A stretch of DNA of 22,466 nucleotides from Asterionellopsis glacialis (taxonomy: Eukaryota; Bacillariophyta; Plagiogrammaphyceae; Rhaphoneidales; Asterionellopsidaceae). Under the pieces are notes generated by a model that saw only the letters and a program-made list of their open reading frames with translations, was not told the DNA's origin and did not search any database. Both the position numbers and the translations under genes were made by a program. Location: contig WKLE02000689.1 in the NCBI GenBank assembly GCA_014885115.2, positions 8,194-30,659 of the forward strand, written 5' to 3'. Below, piece by piece: positions 1-10,057 of the stretch (its first letter is position 1; the number at the start of each line of letters is the position of its first letter).

Positions 1-430
1 GTGTCCGATTGGCTGAAATCGTCTTTCTAATTCAACAAAATATGTCGGAATCTACATACCAACTGTAACAAGGACAGACCAATGCCGGAGGATTGGCCAT
101 GAAAGTCTTAGAGATTGAAATTAGTCTTTCCACGTCATGCTTACGTGTGATGACGTCGAAGTTTTGCCATTCAGACAGACGCTAGCTCTCTGCACCGTTG
201 ACCCTTCATGTCGTTTTGTGTTGACTTTCTCCGGCCGTCCGACATCCAGTAAAAAATATGAAACTCTCTAGAACGGTGCGGGCAGGAAACCGGAGTTCAC
301 ACAGTACCAGGTAGTCCTAGATTAGCACATACTGTCAAGATTGCTATCAACACTTACTTAACGTGAAGATCATCGCATTCTCATCGCATTCTCTCGATCG
401 TTTTATTTCGAAATCTTCATCAATTTTACC
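1..430 (+). promoter_or_regulatory. Putative 5' flank/promoter of the methionine aminopeptidase gene
   Basis: This stretch has no supported coding region and ends at the ATG of the aminopeptidase, so it should hold its promoter and 5' UTR. Two six-base sites resembling CRE/bZIP half-sites are visible: ACGTCA at 132-137 and TGACGT at 151-156, arranged as an inverted pair 13 nt apart. Hexamers of this kind (TGACGT, ACGTCA) are the CO2/cAMP-responsive elements described in promoters of the diatom Phaeodactylum tricornutum. Whether they work here is inference. No TATA box is obvious. Confidence 0.35.
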
Positions 431-1767
431 ATGTCGAGCGCCTCTGGAAACGCAGGTGCATGTGCTTCACCGGGATGCGACAAAGTAGTTTCTCAACGCC
501 TGGCATGTCCTAAATGTATTCAACTTGGTTTGCCACCGACATATTTCTGTAGTCAGGCATGTTTCAAGGCTAATTACAGTAGTCACAAATCAATTCATAG
601 TCTTGCCAAACAAATTATTGCCGCAGGAGGGTAAGCGGTTTTTGACTGATTTAATTATCTTCCTCTCTGCTGCTTTTGCTAATGCTAATCTCTTCATTAT
701 TTTTTAATGCGTTTCTGTGAAATTTTAGTGGAGGACACCGGAAGACCCCTCCCGCTGATGGTGTGTCTTGCGAACCGACTGCACCAGAATCACAAAGATT
801 ATCTCTTCCCGACTGGGCAAATCATTACGATTTTACTGGAAGTCTCCGCCCCACTCTGTACAGTCCAAAGCGGGCAGTTCCAGCTAGCATTCGGAAACCT
901 GACTATGCCAACCACCCCGCTGGTGTATCAGAGTGTGAACGAAAGGACCGTGCAACAAATAATGCCATCCGTGTATACACGGAGGATGAGATTGAAGGAG
1001 AGACTGGATTACGTCATGCATGTAGGATGGGACGTGAAGTTCTTGACCTTGCCGGTAAAGCACTTCGCCCGGGTGTAACCACGGATGAAATTGACCGCGT
1101 TGTTCACGAGGCATCGATCGAACGTGGCTGTTATCCTTCGCCCTTGAATTATTACAATTTCCCCAAAAGTGTGTGCACCTCTGTGAACGAAGTCATTTGT
1201 CACGGAATTCCAGATTACAGGGAGGTCCAGGATGGTGATATTGTGAATATTGATGTTACCACTTACAATGCTGGTGGCTACCATGGTGATTTGAATGAAA
1301 CATTTTGTGTTGGAAAGGTCGACGACGATGGGCAAAAACTTGTAAAGACAGCGTTTGAATGCTTGCAGGGAGCTTTGTCTTTAGTAAAGCCTGGAACTCT
1401 CTACCGTGACTTGGGTAATACTATCCATAAAACGGCTTCTGCAAGTAAGTGCAGTGTTGTGAGAACTTATTGTGGTCATGGTATCGGAAGTCTGTTCCAT
1501 ACAGCGCCTAATGTGCCTCATTATCATAAAAACAAAGCGAAGGGTATTATGAAGGTTGGACACGTCTTTACAGTCGAACCAATGATCAATTTGGGCGCAC
1601 CCGGTGACACAACCTGGGGTGATAATTGGACTGCTGTTACAACGGATGGAAAACGAAGCGCTCAATTTGAACATACTGTTCTAGTTACAGAGACTGGTTG
1701 CGAAATATTGACGGCTAGAGATAATGAACCTGTCATGGAATGGAAACCAGAGCTAAGTTATCGGTAA
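431..1767 (+). CDS. METAP1: Methionine aminopeptidase type 1 with N-terminal zinc finger
   Basis: This enzyme removes the initiator Met co-translationally from new cytosolic proteins with a small second residue. Exons are 431-630 and 729-1767, joined by a 98-nt GTAAGC...TTTTAG intron that splits a Gly codon, giving 412 aa. Residues about 11-55 form a Cys/His-rich MYND-like finger (CASPGC, CPKC, CSQAC, then two His), typical of eukaryotic MetAP1 and linked in that family to ribosome association. The catalytic pita-bread domain covers about 145-405. Its five metal ligands are visible: D242, D254, H317, E350 and E381. H225 in CHGIP is the conserved active-site His. Spacing of the last three ligands equals human METAP1, but D242-D254 is one residue longer than the usual 11, an extra Gly in the loop before [10 protein letters not shown]. 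There is no transit peptide, so a cytosolic enzyme is expected. It converges with the receptor gene downstream. Confidence 0.97.
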
Positions 1768-2433
1768 ATCGTACCGATCAATACTTAATTAAACGTAAAA
1801 ATGGGTTGATCGATGGATTTGTTGAACTAGACATTGTGCATTAAAATTTTATAGAACCATTTGATTCTTAATAAAATGAACGAGTAATAAATATCTTTGT
1901 TTTTCGAAAGTAATTAAAGATTAGAAAATGATGGGAAGATCAGACCAATAATTGACCATACCACAAAATAAAGTATCTTAGTCTCATGATGTTTCTTGGC
2001 AGTGAAACACTAACTGATTTAAGCATCTCTCTTGTGGTACTCGGAGACGCGGGGGGACTGTGGACGAATGCAAGATTTTGCAGTGATTGGAAAGAGAAGT
2101 AACGTAGGACTACACTAGCACGACCCTTTCCATATCTGATAACAGGCGACAAAGCCTTATTTACGACCAGTGGTATTCTACACGGATTAGGTGAAAATCT
2201 GAACACAAGGTTCGTTGTAGGTATATTTGTTTTCAGTCTTCTCTAGAGGCAGAATCGGCTGATTTCTTTTAAAACTCTAGGTGCACGGAACAAAGAAGTT
2301 GGATCCAAAAGAAACAACTCATGCAAGGTTATTTGCAACAATGCTTTGTGCATCTACAACGACATTTGTACACAAAAGAAACATTTTATAAAGTCATAAA
2401 ATTTACCAACGCTATAAACGTCAAAAGCATTAT
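1768..2433. other. Convergent intergenic spacer with 3' ends of two genes
   Basis: This 666-nt spacer lies between the stop of the aminopeptidase and the stop of the vacuolar sorting receptor, which face each other. AATAAA-like hexamers occur at about 1870-1875 and again near 1886, and may serve polyadenylation of the forward transcript. No convincing coding region or RNA gene is visible. Confidence 0.5.
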
Positions 2434-4264
2434 CTAAGAGATCGTAAATTGAAGATCATTCTCATCATCCTCTTCACCATCCACAGCGGACTCAACCTTA
2501 TTATTTTTGTCCAGTGGCATGTATTGTGCAAGGATACCTCGCACTTCAGATTGCATACGAGCCTGTTGTCTCCTGTACTGAATAACTCCAAGACACATGA
2601 ATACAACAACCAAAATTCCCATGGTGGCTGCAAAGACTGAACTTGAAACGGCACCAGCTTCTGCGGCAGAAGAGCAATGGCCAGTCTCTACACAGGTATA
2701 TTCATCACGGCAGTTGGCACACTTGGTACAGACAGTAGGTTCAAATCCAGGAGCGTATCCTGCACAAATGGCCTTGAAGATAGTAGAGAACTCAAGCGCA
2801 CCTCGAATGGCAGCATTGTTGACAAAGGCAGCAGGCATAATAACAACACCGGAGGCTTCCTTGGCGGCAAGTTGAGTTTCAAGTAAGGCGTTGTTGTTGT
2901 CATTTTCCAATCCACCAGCATCAGACATACAAGCATCAATTCTGTGAGGGTCAACTCCAGAATGCTTCATGGCATCCGTAATGCACTCTTTGTTTGTGAA
3001 AAATTCTTCTTTATCACATCGAAACATAAATTCATTCACATATTCCCACCACTGAAGACCGATACCATCACTTTCACCGTAAACCTTCCAAATACAGATT
3101 CGGCGTAAACTTTCTGCAACGACATCAGCACCGGAGATTCCCTTGTCCAAATCATTGTCAGGATCAGTTGCACAATAGCGTCCATCGTTGGTACAGAGAT
3201 TGTAACACAAGTCGGTCCCATCAGCCATTCGACAACCGGACATGATACCATCGTAAATATACATATGGGGAGTAAAATATGCGTGCTTTCCAAGAGCAAC
3301 AGCAGCATCCTTAAATTCACGTTGGAATTCTCTGGAAATCCTATCAGTGGGGGTCGTCCAGAGTTCGTATTCGACACGGCTGTCAGGCTGAGGTAAAGCC
3401 CATGCCATTTCCATACGTACCATTTTATTCTGCCTAAGAACAGCCTTGACAGGGTCGGCATCCTGCTTGAACATAAGAAAAGAGGGGATCGAAATATCGG
3501 AACCAGATCCATCATCAGCCATGTAGGGTTCTTGTGTTTCACAGTCTTCACCAGGTTCAGAAGTACAAGCTTCTCCGGCCGCACAAAGACACGTATTGTC
3601 GGCAATGATAACACCCGCAGCACCAGATCGTTGAGCATTACGGACCTTAATAACAAAGGTACAACCACCACGATCTACCATGAGAATGTACGGAGAAGGC
3701 CAGGGCAACTGATTACCATTTTCATCTTTGGGACGTTCAGGAAATCCAGAACGTGTATCGACATTCGGATCACAAAGGTCTGAGTTTGCGTAATACACAT
3801 TTTGCTGAATTGACCCACCGTACGGGGGAACACCGAACAAGGCCTCGCGATGATCATATCCACCGGCTTTCATAAGATCGTGTGGGATCTGAAGTTGAGT
3901 TTGTTTTATGTGTGTTTTGTTTGTTCATAGTGATGTCGAGGAATTCAAAAGAGAGAGAGAGAGAGAAAGAACAACGATTGATGCAGTCAAAAGCAGGATG
4001 AGAGACCCACCCAAAATTAAGTCATTCCGCGTACAAAATGTACTGCCAACGGACGTAGAAATACAATGCCAGTCTAATGCGCAATAAGTAGTGGAGGCAG
4101 GATTCGCGGAAATCCCTGCACCTCTAACGACCAACTAACTCATGATGAAATTATTTCAACAATACTTCGAAACTTACGTGAACCTGAAGCTGACTTGAAA
4201 TACCAGCACCATGGCTCACACCAAAAAGGTGTGATACCAATGCCAAACTAAGCAAAAACTTCAT
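2434..4264 (-). CDS. VSR: Vacuolar sorting receptor (plant BP-80/VSR type)
   Basis: This is a type I membrane receptor that sorts soluble hydrolases from the Golgi toward vacuole or endosome. Exon 1 (4264-4178) encodes a 29-aa leader with a hydrophobic signal peptide starting MKFLLSLALVSHLFG. Exon 2 (3888-2434) follows a 289-nt phase-0 intron (GTAAGT...CTTCAG), giving 513 aa. The lumenal part has a protease-associated domain (about 89-190, including VDRGGCTF and GAAGVIIADN), then the VSR-specific region with RVEYELWT, GRYCA-DPD and a WWEYVNEFMFRC segment, and a short Cys-rich segment (about 415-435). One membrane helix spans about 447-467. The cytosolic tail carries SEVRGILAQYMPLD at about 476-489. 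YMPL is the Tyr-based adaptor-binding signal of plant VSRs, in nearly the same context. The ATG at 3873 is internal: starting there would lose the signal peptide. The acceptor has an A-rich rather than pyrimidine-rich tract, so that junction rests mainly on frame and family fit. Confidence 0.93.
3951..3966. repeat. (GA)8 dinucleotide microsatellite in receptor intron
   Basis: Eight uninterrupted GA units (CT on the receptor's coding strand) lie inside its single intron, about 65 nt from the acceptor. On the transcript this forms a pyrimidine tract. It is a simple repeat with no further support for a function. Confidence 0.9.
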
Positions 4265-5484
4265 CTTGATTCGTTTGTATGATTGGAGAGATGAAAAGCC
4301 CGAAGCGACGGCACGACCAATACCCTTTCTTGCTTTTCAATCGCAATACCCGCGGAGAAGCTCTCGGTTTTTCGCCTACCTGGTACTGCTACTACTACTG
4401 AACTCTCTCGAGGGGTTGTTCACAAAATCCTTTTGCTTCTTTCGCCCAAACGGCAGGTTCAGTACCCGGCACGGTACTAACTACTATAAATTAATACTTC
4501 GTAGAACTTCTACGAAAGATTCGGTAGAATAGTAGATCCTGATAGGACAAAAGTCGGACACAGACGGTACACCGTACTGTCTTTGTGCTCTCCTTTTACG
4601 AGCGAGTCATTAAAAAGATTTCAAAACTGCACTGAAGCTGAGGAGTGTATCTCAACGGCTAAAAGATATTTAGAATGAATCGCAGATTCTCCCTCAGCCC
4701 TCACGCCACCTTGTCCAATCGTACCGGTACGTTCATGGGCACGAGACTAAAACAAGGAGACAGACAGACGAGAGAAGGAGATAGTTATAATATTACTGCA
4801 TAGTGGATGTTTGTAAGCTACTACTTATTGCTACAAAGATCCAAGACTAGAACAAATTCTTGTTTTCTCACGAAAAAGGATCCTGGACTCCAATGTGGGC
4901 AGATGGGAAAGGAAAATTTTACTCATGGCAAAGTCCCTATTTCTAACACCATTGTAACAATCGACCAAAACAAGAATCAACAAAAAAATGTGAGGAAGCT
5001 TTTGCTCTAGTCGCAGAGACTGAAGCTAGCAAGGGAAAGCACATACCAGTAGTGCCAGGGAAGGTCAGGTTTAGAAGTGTGATGTGTGAATAGACAGAGA
5101 TGAACTCCCTGAGGAAAGCTTAACTGCCAATATTTTATAATATATATTATGCACACTAATATCACACAAGCAAAAAATTACAAAATAGCAAAAAAATTGA
5201 AACACAAGATATCTAAAAAAAAGAGAAACAGCTCACTTTTTCACTTTTCAGCCATGCTTTGTTTAATTCCATTTTAGTATTTTGGTCAGTATGTGCAAAA
5301 GACACATTTAAAGAGAATGAGATCTCAATTAGTTTTTGGTGACGATTTCCAAAATTGCTGACAAATCAATTTTTTGGAATTGTTTGCCATTCTGAAAAAC
5401 CGAAAGTTAGATTCTCCTGGCTGCTTTGTCATCCTATCCTTTTTTCTGCATGGTTCACATTTGTTCATACAGTCCATCCCAGTA

Positions 5485-5568
5485 ATAAGCAATGTACCTA
5501 TTTTTGCCAAGCTTGGAATTGCTTATTTTAGACATTTTTTCAAGCTTGGCCTAAGGAACATTGCTTAT
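5485..5568. repeat. Miniature inverted-repeat element, copy A
   Basis: This 84-bp unit is bounded by a perfect 11-bp inverted repeat, ATAAGCAATGT at 5485-5495 and ACATTGCTTAT at 5558-5568. Nested inside is a perfect 10-bp inverted repeat, GCCAAGCTTG at 5506-5515 and CAAGCTTGGC at 5541-5550. The single strand could fold into a two-part stem. It shares its ends and its inner CAAGCTTG motifs with the unit at 6126-6214, in the same order and orientation. A non-autonomous MITE-like element is the simplest reading. A folded RNA is an alternative. Confidence 0.6.
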
Positions 5569-5702
5569 AAAATGAAGTCCTCACATGACATCACACATCA
5601 CTTTTTAGCTATTAATCTTGTATAAAATTCACTAATTAATAATTCTACTAAATACTATCTTATACTCCCTACTACTTACTCTTAATCATGCACCAATGTC
5701 CC

Positions 5703-5733
5703 AGCTGGATAGCTTGTATGCTGCCATCCAGCT
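5703..5733. repeat. Short hairpin (11-bp arms, one mismatch)
   Basis: AGCTGGATAGC at 5703-5713 pairs with GCCATCCAGCT at 5723-5733 with one mismatch, leaving a 9-nt loop. It lies between the two miniature elements in a gene-free stretch. No T-run follows that would suggest a terminator, and no transcript can be inferred. Confidence 0.5.
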
Positions 5734-6125
5734 CATTGTAGTCTAGTCTCCTTCCGCTAGTATTTCAAACATCTCCTTGGTTAGGTACCAATCAGAGAAT
5801 GTTATGTCGTGTAAACAAGAACTACCATCCTCCACATATGGAATCAATTTTGGTGCAATCATTGTTTGTACTTGTCTTTTCTACGTGCTTGAACACTTTT
5901 TGCTGTCTTGTACTGTACCCCTTTCTCAACCAGGAACCAGGTACTGAAAAGTAGTACAACAGTAGTACCAACCAGAATATCTGTGACTGGATTCTCAGGT
6001 TCATCCATGTATTTGTACACTACACTAATTAATTCACTTGAATGCATTTTCTACTGACAAATAGTAAATTGGGATACCTTGAAAGTACTTATGATATCCA
6101 AAAATTTGAGCTGATGATGTATGCA

Positions 6126-6214
6126 AATAAGCAACAGGCACTTTTTCAAGCTTGAAATTGCTTATTTGGGGAGGATTTTTCAAGCTTGACCTTAAGCAAC
6201 ACACATTGCTTATT
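6126..6214. repeat. Miniature inverted-repeat element, copy B
   Basis: This 89-bp unit is bounded by AATAAGCAA (6126-6134) and TTGCTTATT (6206-6214), a perfect 9-bp inverted repeat. CAAGCTTG occurs inside at 6147-6154 and 6181-6188, and an AATTGCTTATTT string sits between them exactly as in copy A. The aligned interior is similar but diverged, as expected for two old copies of one mobile or structured element about 640 bp apart. Confidence 0.6.
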
Positions 6215-6399
6215 ACCAAGGAGGGACTTTACAAGTCATTGTCGAAACTATTTTTGATATTTGCTCAATGCCTATCATTGTAAAAACACTCGTATTGCAT
6301 AACATATCATCCAACAATCTTTGACTCTCCAGTTTATATAATACAGTAGAACTCTTACATAGACTCTACCACTGACAGTACATCTATTGAAGAAACCAC

Positions 6400-6453
<54 letters not shown>
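6400..6453. repeat. (CAT)18 trinucleotide microsatellite
   Basis: Eighteen perfect CAT units lie in intergenic DNA. On the reverse strand they read as a run of Asp codons inside a meaningless 60-aa frame. A perfect array of this length is likely to vary between individuals. Confidence 0.97.
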
Positions 6454-6990
6454 TCATTCAAGAGGACATATCTGGAAGGAGACCCATAAAAAATTGTAAA
6501 TAGAAATGAATAATGTTTGAATATTTTATTGAATAATTAGATTTGTTTACGACTTTTGCATAATCAAGAAGCTTTTTGTCAAGATACAGTTTGTGGCACA
6601 CTTTTAAAAAGGCAGTTCTCCAAAGTAATTATTCACATTATATACTGTGATGTTACATTTTATTGTTAGGAGTGACAAAGGGAGTGCCATCAATTCAATA
6701 TCTCTAAACAAAATAATAAAGGCTAAATATCTGCCATGACTATATTTTATTTTATCTTTTCTGTTCGTGCGTGCCAGCCAGGGGTGCGTGACTGAATACA
6801 GGAGAAAATAATTTTCAGATCGTGCCAGTATAGCTAGTACTGTAGGTTTTACGTAGATTTTTCTTTGTGTCTCTCAAGACTCAAGACTTGCTGCGCTAAG
6901 TTTGCGCAACTGTTCCCTTTGCGAAAAACCTTGAAGACTCTCTTCTTGGGTCCAGGCAATGCTCGTCCTTAATTTTCTTATCCAATTGAA

Positions 6991-7182
6991 ATGAGTCAGA
7001 TAAATCCTTCAACTGTGACTCACCTGTTTTTAGACAGGTGGCCACCGAAGCCACCCAGTGACTATGGCATTACTTATGAGTCCCACCCAGTATATCGTAC
7101 CTGTTTGAATAGAATGTACCAAGACCCACGTTGTCTCAAATGTGCTTTGGATAGACTCGAAAAAAAGAACACACCGTACTAA
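6991..7182 (+). CDS. Possible small Cys-containing protein, 63 aa
   Basis: I do not recognise a family. The frame runs from an ATG in a favourable context (GAAATGA) to TAA with no intron. The protein is basic to neutral, with a Pro-rich segment (WPPKPPSDYG, about 17-26), then HPVYRTCLNRMYQ and a CxxC (RCLKCALDRLEK, about 47-58), and no signal peptide or membrane span. Upstream DNA is C/T-rich, as expected for a promoter or 5' UTR. An AATAAA at 7214-7219 sits just after the stop. Composition is less AT-biased than the flanks, with a balanced amino-acid mix. It could be a small organellar complex subunit, or an exon of a longer gene. A chance frame cannot be excluded. Confidence 0.42.
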   Translation: MSQINPSTVTHLFLDRWPPKPPSDYGITYESHPVYRTCLNRMYQDPRCLKCALDRLEKKNTPY

Positions 7183-7421
7183 GTTTACGGTTGAATCTAG
7201 TAGAATATGATAAAATAAAATAGAAATCTATACGTCAATTTTCAGTATGAAACGGACGACTCGAAAGTGTTCTGAATTCTGATGGATAGGTTCTTGCCCA
7301 AAACGGGGAAAAAGCTCGCTTTTTTGGCAAGCACGGCACGGGACACACTCTCTCTAATCAAGAAACCGCAGCAGCCGGTTCTAACCCCTCTAACGGATCC
7401 AATTCCACCCACCCATCCACT

Positions 7422-8343
7422 ATGCCACATCCTAAATTAGAAGAAGCTCTCGATAAAGTCGATGGCTTCATGGCCAAGTACCCTACCATTACTCAGTATG
7501 GTAAGTTTTTTGGATGTCATTGAATCCATCAATGTGTTGCTGGAGCACGTCGATGTTTTTTACCTGCTGCCGACGACGTTTGAATAAGTTACGTACAGAC
7601 TACGTAGATTCTATACTAGAATAAGTTTTGAGGAAAAAAGATAAGAGCGTGCGATCTTCTTTTCCGAGTCGGGTAAGAAGAGACAAACATCACTCGACTC
7701 CTGGCCCATGCACCGCTGTAATCCGTCATAACCATGGATGAATGTCGCCCTTGTCAAGAATAATTGCAAACTGAACCCTCGATCCATGACGGTCTGACTA
7801 CTGAATTGTTTGCAATGGAATACTGTACTGAGGCATTGTTTCTATCCGCATTTTGAAAAATAGACCAATTTGAAAAATATCTGACTGACCGTTTCCATTC
7901 TTGCTTGTTCTCTTCCCCTCGCAACAACAGAACGTCTCCAAGAACTTGAAGACAAAACAAAGCAATCCAAGGTGTACTTTTTCATTGCTGGATGCACTCT
8001 TCTTACTGGAATTCTTTATTTGACTGGTGGTTCCAAGCTTCTTACCGATTTGGTATCCTTTGTTTACCCCGCTTACATGTCATTCAAGGCACTTGACTCT
8101 GCCACCGACACGGATGACAAACAGTGGTTGACTTATTGGGTTGTATTCAGTTTCGTAAGCATCTTTGAACAGTGCTTGTTCTTCCTTACCACCCTTATTC
8201 CCTTCTATTCCTTTATCAAAGTTGGTTTCTTCCTTTGGCTTTACCATCCTTCATTTTTGGGAGCACAAGTATTGTACGGACAAGCTATCCGGCCTTTGGT
8301 CTTACCATACTTGCCACAAGCACCTGCCAAGAAAGTTGCTTAA
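7422..8343 (+). CDS. REEP5/DP1/HVA22-family ER membrane-shaping protein
   Basis: Proteins of this family insert hairpins into the ER membrane, bend it into tubules and help position or recycle ER. Exon 1 is 7422-7500 and exon 2 is 7931-8343. The 430-nt intron runs from GTAAGT to ACAACAG and splits a Glu codon. The 163-aa product has a short helical N-terminus, a first hydrophobic hairpin (about 41-75) and the TB2/DP1/HVA22 signature at about 71-107, including VYPAYMSFKAL and DDKQWLTYWVVFS. A second hydrophobic stretch (about 108-132) is followed by HPSFLGAQVLYGQAIRPL, close to the family's conserved end. The length and the 'QWLTYWVV' core match REEP5/6 and plant HVA22. The in-frame GTG at 7972 is inside exon 2 and is not a start. 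The stop is followed by A-rich DNA. Confidence 0.95.
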
Positions 8344-9451
8344 GCAAAAAACTGCAATGCAACTATTTTTGTCCAATTATTATTATGACTATTCAAGGTT
8401 ACTGTGAGAGAGAAACAAACGAACAAAACGTTATTTGAAAAAAAGAATAAAAAGAGTTTTACAAGAGAGTTAAAAAGAAAAAGAGATAAAAAAAAGTTCA
8501 AAAAAAAAATATTATTCATGCAAGCCTATATCACAGAATGATGTGAATGTACGTGTACGAAGTAATGATTGTAGAATGAAACGACACTGACTTAATATAA
8601 CAAAAAAAGACACAATCATACCCAAACTCAAACTGTTGAATTTCCGTATTTCGTTTGTGGAGAACTCTTTTTCCCCTGTGACCTTGTTCATATGGTTTCG
8701 TCTTGTTTGAACCATCTCTGATTTGGGAAAGCATGTGAGATGGAGTATCATGTTGTGAGTTTCAAAGTCTTCCATGGTTGAGTCATTCTCCCATCAAACA
8801 CAGACCAAATCTCTCTCTAGAGGTACACTCTCCGCGAAACATTTTAAATTTTTTGTAGGAACACTGAATAAGAAATTGAAAAATTATTTTATATTTATTC
8901 AAAACGGAATTCTTATTTAATTTAATTTTCATTATTTATTCCAGTCATGTAATGATAGCGCAGTCCGAGGGAGTACCTAGGTCCTACTTACTATCATACC
9001 TTAGTAGGCCTGGTATTGTAAGGTAAGTCCTAGGGGTGCAGTGTCGTGTTCACATCGCATCCAGAAAGGCAGGCGGGTTCTTACTAACTAGTACCTGTAC
9101 CAGGTACATAGACACGAAGGGTCGACTCTAGGACCTACGTACCAGGTACAGTACAACATAAACATCACTACTTTACCATAGGTCCTACAGTAGACCATTG
9201 GAAATTCGTAAACAAACGCTTTCGAGGGGTCCTACCTGTACGAGTACGGTACAGGTACGCTCATTGCATCTTTGAGACATAGCTTCACTTCACTTTTGTC
9301 AACAGCACCTCACGCAGGTATATTATTATTTGACCATCGAGAGGGTAGCAAACATCGACATTGTAGTCTAGTAGGAATTATCCTTCCCATCAAGACAAGG
9401 CAATTAATTATTAACCATTGAATCCAAGAAAGCAAAAATAGAAACAAAATC
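8344..9451. other. Intergenic region, 3' flank of REEP gene and promoter of poly-Gln gene
   Basis: The first 200 nt are strongly A-rich and probably contain the REEP polyadenylation region. 8500-8940 shows no supported gene. From about 8970 the DNA changes to GTAC-rich palindromic repeats, listed separately. The last 150 nt before 9452 lead into the poly-Gln start, ending in an A-rich AACAAAATCATGG context. Confidence 0.5.
8971..9260. repeat. GTAC-rich palindromic repeat cluster, left
   Basis: This holds many overlapping short self-complementary words built on GTAC and CCTAGG/TAGGTCCTA. Examples are GTACCTGTACCAGGTAC near 9091, CTACGTACCAGGTACAGTAC near 9136 and GTACGGTACAGGTAC near 9243. 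The same vocabulary recurs at 18905-19145 and 21950-22200. It is not coding and does not form a simple tandem array. It lies 190-480 nt upstream of the poly-Gln start codon. Confidence 0.65.
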
Positions 9452-10022
9452 ATGGCTGATAATAATATGGAATCCATGCTATTGGGTGGATCTGATGATT
9501 CATCCTCAGATGATGATGACTCTCAAGACCTTGAAGAGGTTACAGCAGGTACCGTTGCGACAACAACAAGAACGAATCAGGGCACTGGTGGTGTTACTGC
9601 TGCTGCATCAGCTGTAGCAGCAGCCGTTCAACCGATTGCCCAACCACAAGCACCCACAGCACCTACGCCATCTCCTGCTGCACCCGCACCAATGGTACAA
9701 CATCATCACTCCCAACAACAACAACAACAGCAACAGCAACCACAACAGCAACGACAGGTACCTCATCCGAACCCCATTTCTCAACAACAACAGCAACAGC
9801 AACCACAACAGCAGCGCGTCTCTTCGACAGGTGGATCAAACCCTTCTACAGCATCATCCGATTTATCAGCTCGATTGAAATCACTCTATTCGTCACCTGG
9901 AGGAGGACAAGCAGTTCCACAGCAACAACAGCAACAACATCGTTCATCTGGAACGACAACATCATCAATGACACAGCAGCAGCAACAACAGCGACTTCAG
10001 CAGCAACGTCTTGCACAACAAC

Positions 10023-10057
<35 letters not shown>

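Larger units (their letters stand above)
4265..6990. other. Long AT-rich intergenic region with repeats, no supported gene
   Basis: About 2.7 kb separates the divergent starts of the receptor (-) and the small gene at 6991 (+). The first few hundred bases presumably hold the receptor promoter. Open frames here are short, lack family resemblance and are AT-biased. Structure that stands out is listed separately: two related inverted-repeat elements (5485-5568, 6126-6214), a hairpin (5703-5733) and a (CAT)18 tract (6400-6453). The rest looks like unconstrained spacer. Confidence 0.6.

Noticed and set aside
3036..3671. 211-codon open frame on the minus strand
   Set aside because: It overlaps the sorting receptor in another frame of the same strand, is Leu/Val-rich and lacks a family match. 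It is a shadow of the real exon.
4266..4532. 88-codon plus-strand frame beside the receptor start
   Set aside because: It lies in the divergent promoter region and has no recognisable motif and no supporting signals.
4675..4803. 42-codon ATG frame in the left spacer
   Set aside because: Very short, basic and low complexity at its end, with no conserved motif. Expected by chance in 2.7 kb of spacer.
6275..6457. 60-codon minus-strand frame with a long Asp run
   Set aside because: The Asp run is the (CAT)18 microsatellite read on the reverse strand. The remainder has no gene character.
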